This document shows, one piece after another, positions 34,461 through 40,951 of a stretch of 40,951 bases of DNA. The notes beneath the pieces were generated by a model. It saw nothing but the letters and a program-made list of their open reading frames with translations, was not told the origin of the DNA and made no database searches. Both the position numbers and the translations under genes were made by a program. This DNA comes from an uncultured Oscillospiraceae bacterium (GTDB taxonomy: Bacteria > Bacillota > Clostridia > Oscillospirales > Acutalibacteraceae): assembly GCA_900552115.1 (NCBI GenBank), contig URYP01000008.1, positions 1 to 40,951 of the forward strand, written 5' to 3'. Position 1 is the first letter of the stretch; every line of letters begins with the position of its first letter.

Positions 34461-37406
34461 GTGAAAGCATTTGTGAAACTGATGGCAATCTTTATGGCGC
34501 TGTGTATGCTGATGCTCAGCTTCTCGGCGTGTAAAAAAGATCCGGAACCGGAGCCGGAACCTTCGTCTTCGAATGATGATAGTTCCAGCGAACCCAGTTC
34601 GGACGACGATGATGACGGCGACGACGTAATCGAAGATGACGATGACGACGATGACGACGAAATTGAGTGGGACGACGAATGGGACGATACGGACGACGAC
34701 TATGACGATGACGAGGAAGAAGAAGAGCCGACCTATGAGGATATCGCTCTTGAAAAAATGTCTACCCGCATCGCGAAAAATTCCAAGGGGATGACTTCCG
34801 ACGACCGCACGGTTTTCGTACTTTCACCGATGGACCTGGGCGCCGACAGAACCGGTAAAGAGGACTGTACGGAAATGATCCAGGCATGCCTGACGGTTGT
34901 GGGCAACAACGGCGGCGGCACCGTGTATCTGCCAGCCGGTTATTACCGTGTGGAGGATGTTCTGGATATCCCTGCGGGCGTTACCCTGCGCGGCGAATGG
35001 ATGAGCCCGGATGAGGGCGGCCTTGGCAAGGGTACGATCCTGATGTCCTATGCCAACCGCGGCCTGTCTCAGGATACCGACCCCGGGTTTATCAGCATGA
35101 ACAGCACTTCCACGCTGCGCAATATCAGCGTATGGTATCCCGAACAAAGCGCGACCAATCCGCAGCCCTATCCGAATACGATCAAGGGTTCCGGCCATAC
35201 GGTCGTTATGAATGTCACCTTGTATAACTCATATAAAGGCTTCTACAACAACGCGTGTTCTTCTATGCTGATCCGCGGTTTCTACGGTACCGTTCTCAAT
35301 CAGGGCATCTATGGCTCCGAAGCGTATGATATTCCCCGAATTGAGAAAATCCGTCTAGATACCAAGTACTGGGTGAACAGCGGCCTGCCGAATTCTCCCA
35401 AAACCAAGGCGGATATCAGCAAGCTCGAAAACTATACCCGCAATAACGTGATCGGTATCAAGGCCGGCCGTCAGGACTGGGGTTACTGGTACGATATATA
35501 TACCAATAACGTGCGGTATGCCTGCATGCTGACCAATGGTAACGATTCCATCGGTAAACTGGTTACCCGCAATACTAAAGTGGGTATCTATATCGAGAAT
35601 ATGAGCTATCCGGGCCTGTCGGTCTCGTATTCGGATCTGGATGCCAGCCAGGCGGGTATTTACTACAATTCCAAGGGCAATGAAACGCTGTCCATATCTA
35701 CCACGACTTTCCGGAATTCGGACAATGCCATTCGGGCGGTCAAAGCGGCGGACTATGGCATCAGCTTGAGCCAGTGTACGTTTGATAGCTGGAACGACAA
35801 TGCCATCTTTATGGACGGCGGCCATCTGAATGTCAGCAATACCAAGTTTAACGAGCAGAAAGATGTATTCAAGGTCAATAAAAAGGTGGCGCAGGCGGTT
35901 CTGGTCGGTAACACGTTCAGCAGCAAATCCACGCTGTTCAATGGCACCGGCTGGAGCGATACGGACAAACGTATTGTCCGGGACGACAAGAACAAAGAGA
36001 TTATGACCCGGACGGATAACTATAATTATTCGTTTGCCCCTGAGCGTAAGGCTGCGACCAGCAAGGTCTTCGACGTGGCTGATTACGGCGCGAATCCGGT
36101 GGGCAGCCCGGAGGAAGTCTCGTCCTCCAAGGATAACACCGGTGCCATTCAGGCGGCGCTGAACGCGGCGAAGAATGCCGGCGGCGGCGTGGTCTATATG
36201 AAGGGCGGCTACTACAAGGTGTCGGGCAGTCTCACAATCCCGACCGGCGTAGAACTGCGGGGCACCTTTGAAGGCCCTCACTATGGTAACGGCACGATGG
36301 AAGGGACGCAGATCTTTGCCTACGGCGGAAAGAATAACGCCAACGGGACGCCTCTCTTTACCATGCAAAAGAATTCAGGGGCTAACGGCTTCACGGTGTA
36401 TTATCCGGAACAGGGCCTCAGCGACAAAGCAAAACTGACCAGTGAAAAAGTGAAAGCGTATCCGCCTACCATCCGCGCGAACGCGGGATGCTGGATTCGG
36501 AATATCGGCATGCTGGGCGCCTATACCGGCATCGACGCCATGACCAACCGCTGCGACGGCATTGTCATTTCGGATGTGACGGGCGCGGTGATGAACAAGG
36601 CGATGATGATGGGCCACGGCACCAACGGCGGCTGGGTACAGAATTTCCACTTCAACTATTCCAGCTGGAGCAACAAATATCCCATGTCGCCGGATGGTTC
36701 CGACTCGGGCAATGGCGTGAAGAACGACGAAGGCACGATGGAGTGGACCAGCCGCAGCGACCTGCTGACCGAATATACCGGCCGTACGGTGGTTGGCGTG
36801 GAACTCGGCGACTGCAAAAATGTGAACTTCTTCTCCTGCTTCAATATTATCATTCATACCCAGATCAAGCTGATTGAGGACCCCTATACCAAAGGCTCCT
36901 TCAAGGGCTCTATGTGGGGCTATGCGTTTGACGCATCGCATGATGGTATCCGCGGTGAGTCCGGCGCTGCCGAACTCAACCTGTACGAGTCCATGGGCGT
37001 GTTCAACCAGGATGGCGGCGGTCATAACGTCAACACGACCGAAAAGTTCAAGGGTACCATCAGTGTGTGGAACACCGACTCCTGGAGTGCCAATTCCGCT
37101 GGTATTGCGTATGTCAAGGGCGGCACAGTCAACTATGTGCATTGCTTCCCCTGGTGCGTATATAGAGGAGAGGCCTTTGCCGGCGCCACCCTGAATGTAT
37201 TGGGTACCACTTTTGTCGCCAACAACGACTCTCTGGTTAAGCTGGAGGACGGCACGCAGGTTCGTGTGCCGGATATCACTTACCATGCGGGTGCCAAGGG
37301 CAAGGTAATCGGTACCATGAGCTGTAAACAGAATCTCAATGTGGTTATCGAAGAAGGCGCTACTGTTGACAAGAAACTGGTAGGGTTTGAGTATACAGCC
37401 CAATAA
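34461..37406 (+). CDS. Lipoprotein with tandem pectate-lyase-3/GH55-type beta-helix domains
   Basis: Surface lipoprotein of 981 aa starting at a GTG with AGG 8 bases upstream. The lipobox ends at Cys24 (SFSAC). Residues 29-93 are an extremely acidic Asp/Glu/Ser linker with long Asp runs. Two right-handed beta-helix domains follow, about 100-500 and 535-975. Each opens with the pectate-lyase-3 pattern: ADRTGKEDCTEMIQACL then GGGTVYLPAGYYRV, and DNTGAIQAALNAAKNAGGGV then YMKGGYYKVSG. Each later has a WYPEQ/YYPEQ strand, so the gene arose by internal duplication. GH55 exo-beta-1,3-glucanases have this twin-helix layout, but the polysaccharide lyase/epimerase superfamily shares it, so the reaction is open. 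It should act on polymer at the cell surface. Tandem hairpins separate it from the esterase gene. Confidence 0.82.
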   Translation: MKAFVKLMAIFMALCMLMLSFSACKKDPEPEPEPSSSNDDSSSEPSSDDDDDGDDVIEDDDDDDDDEIEWDDEWDDTDDDYDDDEEEEEPTYEDIALEKMSTRIAKNSKGMTSDDRTVFVLSPMDLGADRTGKEDCTEMIQACLTVVGNNGGGTVYLPAGYYRVEDVLDIPAGVTLRGEWMSPDEGGLGKGTILMSYANRGLSQDTDPGFISMNSTSTLRNISVWYPEQSATNPQPYPNTIKGSGHTVVMNVTLYNSYKGFYNNACSSMLIRGFYGTVLNQGIYGSEAYDIPRIEKIRLDTKYWVNSGLPNSPKTKADISKLENYTRNNVIGIKAGRQDWGYWYDIYTNNVRYACMLTNGNDSIGKLVTRNTKVGIYIENMSYPGLSVSYSDLDASQAGIYYNSKGNETLSISTTTFRNSDNAIRAVKAADYGISLSQCTFDSWNDNAIFMDGGHLNVSNTKFNEQKDVFKVNKKVAQAVLVGNTFSSKSTLFNGTGWSDTDKRIVRDDKNKEIMTRTDNYNYSFAPERKAATSKVFDVADYGANPVGSPEEVSSSKDNTGAIQAALNAAKNAGGGVVYMKGGYYKVSGSLTIPTGVELRGTFEGPHYGNGTMEGTQIFAYGGKNNANGTPLFTMQKNSGANGFTVYYPEQGLSDKAKLTSEKVKAYPPTIRANAGCWIRNIGMLGAYTGIDAMTNRCDGIVISDVTGAVMNKAMMMGHGTNGGWVQNFHFNYSSWSNKYPMSPDGSDSGNGVKNDEGTMEWTSRSDLLTEYTGRTVVGVELGDCKNVNFFSCFNIIIHTQIKLIEDPYTKGSFKGSMWGYAFDASHDGIRGESGAAELNLYESMGVFNQDGGGHNVNTTEKFKGTISVWNTDSWSANSAGIAYVKGGTVNYVHCFPWCVYRGEAFAGATLNVLGTTFVANNDSLVKLEDGTQVRVPDITYHAGAKGKVIGTMSCKQNLNVVIEEGATVDKKLVGFEYTAQ

Positions 37407-37419
37407 ACTGTGGTTTTAC

Positions 37420-37486
37420 AATACCTCTATCCCGTTGGATGGGGGTATTGGTTTCCCCGCAGGCCCGGAAGCAGGCCTGTGGGGAA
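37420..37486 (+). other. Two tandem intercistronic hairpins
   Basis: AATACC (37420-37425) pairs with GGTATT (37444-37449) around an inner ATCC/GGAT. A 13-bp stem with one wobble follows (37453-37465 with 37474-37486, loop CGGAAGCA). Neither is followed by a useful T-run. The second ends about 15 bases before the next ribosome site, so mRNA processing or stability control is more likely than full termination. Confidence 0.6.
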
Positions 37487-37518
37487 TATAACATAAGTAA
37501 GAAGGAAGGATGAATCGA

Positions 37519-40500
37519 ATGAAAGCAGTAAAACGCCTGCTAGCCGGCTGCATGTCCGCGCTGCTGGCCATGCCCATGTCGGTCATGGGTTCCGCCCTGG
37601 CCGCTGATGATCCGGCGCCGGGTATACAGGAGCCGAATCACAAAGTACTGGCGTCCGTATTGGAACGTGGAAGCGCCAATGCTCATGCCAGCGGATACCA
37701 GGCCAGCAACAACGGTATGAAAATCAATGTCAAGGGCATCGATCCCACCGTCAGCGAGGAAAATCTGGCCCTGTTTATCAATGTTTATATTGAAAACCGG
37801 GACAATCCGGATGACGTTACCCTTTTCGAAGATTCCCAGGGACAGTTCCAATTTGTTAGTTCAATCGACCAGCAGGAAGATGGTTCGTATGTGTATCATC
37901 AGGTCTGCTGGAACTGGAACAAGGAAAATAAGTTTAACATCCAGCCGGGTTGGAATACCCTGCAGCTGAATTTCTCCACTGCGGCAAAAGCCGAAGGCTT
38001 TGCCGCGGATACCAGCAATATTGATTTGACCAATATCAACAACTTCCGTCTGGCCTTCTGGAATTTTGCGGATTTTGCGGGATACGACCGTTACCGTATC
38101 CGCATTGCCGGTGCGACGCTGGTGGATACCCGGTACGAACCGGAGAAACCGCCGGTGTATGACAATACCGATCCGGTAGCCGGCACTTGGTCCAGCCTGT
38201 CGGAAGATACCGTGTACACGACGACCAACAGATTCCCGGAAAATACGACTCCCCTTAATACGGGAACCCATACGGCGGATGGCGGCACGATCGACTTGAC
38301 CGGCCACAATCCAGATAATTTGTATCTTTCCTTTGATCTGTATGCGGTAAATAAAACTCATCCGGACAAAATTGGAGATTACTTCAATTCTGCCCATTTC
38401 TGGATCTATTCCAAGGATTCCGCAAACAATTATGCCATGATGAGTATTCGGGATACCTATCCGAGTATAAAACCCGGTGAATGGAATCACTTTGAGCTGC
38501 CTTGGAGCAAAATTAGGAACGCGGAAAGAATTGATATTTCCAGTATTGACCGACTCTATCTGTACATTGATAGTGTCAACCATGCGTCTGAGGCGGGCGA
38601 TACCTTTGAGATGAAGGTGCGCAACGTCAAAATTGTGGATACCACAAACGATCCGGTGGAAATGACCCTGCCAACGCTGTTTGACAGCGGTATGATTTTC
38701 CAGCAGGATAAGCCCATAAGCGTATGGGGAACGGCGGAAGCCGGCGATACTGTGACCGCTGAACTGACAAAAGAAGGCGCGTCGGCGCCTGTCGAAACGC
38801 TGTCCCCGGTCACCGTCGATGAGAACGGCAATTGGAAAGTGACCTTTAAAGCGTTGGAAGGCGGCTATGATTCTTATAGCATAAAACTGACGAACAAAGA
38901 CGGCGACGGCCAGGTTCGCAGCGAAAAAGTCCTATCTGATATTCTTATTGGCGAAGTGTGGGTATCGGCCGGCCAGTCGAATATGGCTCTGCCGGTAAAC
39001 GATGACAGCCAGAAGGACTCTATCCTGTCGAATGCTACTAATAACGACATCCGATTCTATATTGAGCCAAGTTATCCCATTGCCGAGGGGGAAAAGCAGC
39101 CCTTGACGCCGGTGGACAGTGTGGCGGGAGCCTACTGGGGTGCCGGTGATGACGCGTTGGCCGTGCAAAGTTTATCTTCGGTAGGCTATGCCTTTGCTGT
39201 GCAGATGCAGGAGGCGCTGGATGTGCCGGTCGGCATCCTGCATACCGCTACCGGCGGTACCGTGATCGAAGCGTGGATTTCCCGTGAGGCGGTCGACAGC
39301 GATGAGGTCTATAAAAAGTTCTTGGACGATAATGACAAATACTGCGACGAAAACTGGTGGCCGACGCAGGCAAATCGGCAGTCGGCTCTCTACAACCAGA
39401 AGATCGGTCCGCTGAAGGGCTATAATGTGGCCGGAACCATCTGGTACCAGGGAGAAAGCAATTCCAGCGAACCGGAAATTTATGACCGCGCTCTGGGCCT
39501 GCTTCAGCAGGATTGGAGCAATCTGTTTGGCTTTACCGAGGAAAAAATGCCCTTTATCTTTGCTCAGCTGGCGCCTCATTATTACAGTGCGACCAAGGGC
39601 ATGAGCGCGTCCACCTATCTGGCTTATACGGCGGAATCCATGTCTAAAGCGTGGGCGGCAAACCCCGATACCATGGGACAGATCGCTATTTATGATTTGC
39701 CGCTGACCTATAATAAAGGTAACGGTGATAGCGCTTCAGCGATTCATCCCACGACAAAGACGCCGGTTGGCCAGCGGATGGCTGCCGCCGCGATCAACAT
39801 GGTATACGGTGGAGAAGGAGAGACCACCTCACCGGTGTACAAAAGCATGGAGATCAAAGGCAGCTCAATAGAAATCACCTTTGACCACGTGGGCAAGGAT
39901 GGTTTAAAGATCGGCAATGACGCCATTAATCTGCAGGGATTTGCCATTGCTGGCGATGATGGCGTGTTTGTCAATGCCAAAGCGTCTATTACCGGTAAAA
40001 ACACGGTTAAAGTGTGGAGCGAAGGCGTTGCAGCGCCGAAAAACGTTACGTATGCCTTTACGACCTTTAATATGGCTGGCAATCTGGCCGGATCTGATGG
40101 ATTTGCGGCCATTCCATTCCGCACTACGACCGATACGGTCGACAGCAAGCTGTTCCACGGCAACGACTGGATCTATGCGGATGGTGAGGTCTGGGCGGCA
40201 TCGGATTCGACGGTTAAATTTGAGGAAGCCACTTTCCGTGATTTGTGGACCGTGGCGGAAAATGGTGCAACCCACAGCTATGATACCGCTGTCAAAGCGG
40301 AAGGTAAGGCTTCGCTGAAAGTGGCCTATACCGGTAGCACGGCCACGATCGCGCCGGTTCTTGGTAAGTATCGCAGCCTTGAAAACCAGTTTGAAAACTT
40401 TGGCGTGCTGACAGCCCAGCTGAAGAACCCGGATAGCCGTGCCAAACAACTGAAGCTCGTGCTGCAGTCGGGCGGAAAAACGTATACAGCCGGCGAGGCG

Positions 40501-40908
40501 GTTACGCTGGCAGCCGGTAGTGACTTTACCCGCTATGATTTCTCGCTCACCAACCTGACGGCTGCTGATGGTGCAGCGGCTGCTGATGTCCAGACGATCC
40601 TGAAAAACGTAACGGCTTTGCAGTTTGTAGTGACCGATACGGCAGCCGGTTCGGTATATCTGGACGACATCGGGTTTGCGGTTACCCTGGAGCAGCCGAC
40701 GTACACGCTGGGAGATATCGACGGCAAAGACGGCGTGACGGCGTCGGATGCGCTGTTGGCGCTTCAGGCGGCGACGCAGAAGATTACCCTGACGGGGAAC
40801 GAGCTGCTGGCGGCGGATGTTGACGGTGATACAGAGGTCACCGCTTCTGACGCGCTGCTGATCCTGCAATTTGCTACCCAGAAAATTACGCAGTTCCCGA
40901 TAAAGTAA
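37519..40908 (+). CDS. Secreted sialate-O-acetylesterase-type esterase with binding modules and dockerin
   Basis: Exported multi-domain enzyme of 1129 aa. The signal peptide ends near GSALA (about 28). Two beta-sandwich modules (about 40-205 and 210-375) precede the SASA/DUF303 esterase domain (about 380-790). It carries GQSNM with Ser487, HTATGGTVIEAW, WYQGES and the His region AIHP with His743. The position two before this His, usually Asp in the family's DIHP motif, is Ala here. Another binding-like module follows, and residues 1065-1129 form a type I dockerin with two VTASDALL repeats. Such enzymes remove acetyl groups from sugars; sialic acid or acetylated plant glycans are both possible. 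I use the ATG at 37519 (AAGGA 8 bases before); the ATG at 37510 directly abuts the site. The dockerin implies docking to a cohesin scaffold encoded elsewhere. Confidence 0.88.
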   Translation: MKAVKRLLAGCMSALLAMPMSVMGSALAADDPAPGIQEPNHKVLASVLERGSANAHASGYQASNNGMKINVKGIDPTVSEENLALFINVYIENRDNPDDVTLFEDSQGQFQFVSSIDQQEDGSYVYHQVCWNWNKENKFNIQPGWNTLQLNFSTAAKAEGFAADTSNIDLTNINNFRLAFWNFADFAGYDRYRIRIAGATLVDTRYEPEKPPVYDNTDPVAGTWSSLSEDTVYTTTNRFPENTTPLNTGTHTADGGTIDLTGHNPDNLYLSFDLYAVNKTHPDKIGDYFNSAHFWIYSKDSANNYAMMSIRDTYPSIKPGEWNHFELPWSKIRNAERIDISSIDRLYLYIDSVNHASEAGDTFEMKVRNVKIVDTTNDPVEMTLPTLFDSGMIFQQDKPISVWGTAEAGDTVTAELTKEGASAPVETLSPVTVDENGNWKVTFKALEGGYDSYSIKLTNKDGDGQVRSEKVLSDILIGEVWVSAGQSNMALPVNDDSQKDSILSNATNNDIRFYIEPSYPIAEGEKQPLTPVDSVAGAYWGAGDDALAVQSLSSVGYAFAVQMQEALDVPVGILHTATGGTVIEAWISREAVDSDEVYKKFLDDNDKYCDENWWPTQANRQSALYNQKIGPLKGYNVAGTIWYQGESNSSEPEIYDRALGLLQQDWSNLFGFTEEKMPFIFAQLAPHYYSATKGMSASTYLAYTAESMSKAWAANPDTMGQIAIYDLPLTYNKGNGDSASAIHPTTKTPVGQRMAAAAINMVYGGEGETTSPVYKSMEIKGSSIEITFDHVGKDGLKIGNDAINLQGFAIAGDDGVFVNAKASITGKNTVKVWSEGVAAPKNVTYAFTTFNMAGNLAGSDGFAAIPFRTTTDTVDSKLFHGNDWIYADGEVWAASDSTVKFEEATFRDLWTVAENGATHSYDTAVKAEGKASLKVAYTGSTATIAPVLGKYRSLENQFENFGVLTAQLKNPDSRAKQLKLVLQSGGKTYTAGEAVTLAAGSDFTRYDFSLTNLTAADGAAAADVQTILKNVTALQFVVTDTAAGSVYLDDIGFAVTLEQPTYTLGDIDGKDGVTASDALLALQAATQKITLTGNELLAADVDGDTEVTASDALLILQFATQKITQFPIK

Positions 40909-40930
40909 TCATGTAACGCCTATTCAAAGC

Positions 40931-40951
40931 AAAAGCCCCCGGCAAGTCATT
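40931..40951 (+). terminator. Possible left arm of a terminator cut by the window end
   Basis: AAAAGCCCCCGGC, 22 bases after the esterase stop, looks like the rising arm of a GC-rich terminator. The matching arm would lie beyond the window, so this cannot be confirmed here. Confidence 0.3.

Overview
The window looks like a piece of a gut or rumen Clostridia chromosome, most likely the Oscillospiraceae/Ruminococcaceae. The evidence is moderate GC, strong AGGAGG-type ribosome binding sites, lipoboxes, sortase-like C-termini, a type I dockerin, and CUT1 sugar ABC transporters that lack their own ATPase. No rRNA, tRNA, CRISPR array, transposase or phage gene was seen. Nearly all of it is one large glycan-acquisition and degradation locus.

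Left part, all minus strand (1-11,081). A CaCA-family cation exchanger runs off the left edge, followed by a GNAT acetyltransferase, the xylose pair xylA-xylB, a GH3 enzyme of the beta-xylosidase type and a very large (1358 aa) GH2-type enzyme. Terminators separate xylAB, GH3 and the next unit. The GH2 gene has its own near-consensus promoter with a perfect palindrome just upstream. Xylose freed from xylosides would be isomerised by XylA and phosphorylated by XylB.

Middle part, minus strand (11,342-22,897): a tightly packed seven-gene operon. It encodes a secreted protein that fuses carbohydrate-binding-like modules to an ABC solute-binding domain, two CUT1 permeases, an NHL-propeller/TPR/Yip1 membrane protein, a DUF5696 exported protein, and a second pair of CUT1 permeases. 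It is read from one promoter near 23.0 kb and ends in a strong terminator at 11.3 kb. This is the least understood assembly in the window and my best candidate for an undescribed system.

A roughly 810-base AT-rich divergent intergenic region (22,898-23,706) carries back-to-back TTGACT promoters, iterated AATATGGA motifs, several inverted repeats and a long leader with folding potential.

Right part, all plus strand (23,707-40,908). A solute-binding lipoprotein is followed by a 1321-aa repetitive surface protein with a degenerate sorting signal, a cytoplasmic GH71/99-like hydrolase, a GH38 alpha-mannosidase, a lipoprotein with two tandem pectate-lyase/GH55-type beta-helix domains, and a secreted sialate-O-acetylesterase-type esterase ending in a dockerin. 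Together these suggest that an acetylated, mannose-containing polymer or host/plant glycan is trimmed outside, imported by the shared transporters and finished inside the cell. The actual substrate is inferred, not shown. No transcription regulator and no transport ATPase lie in the window, so both must be encoded elsewhere.
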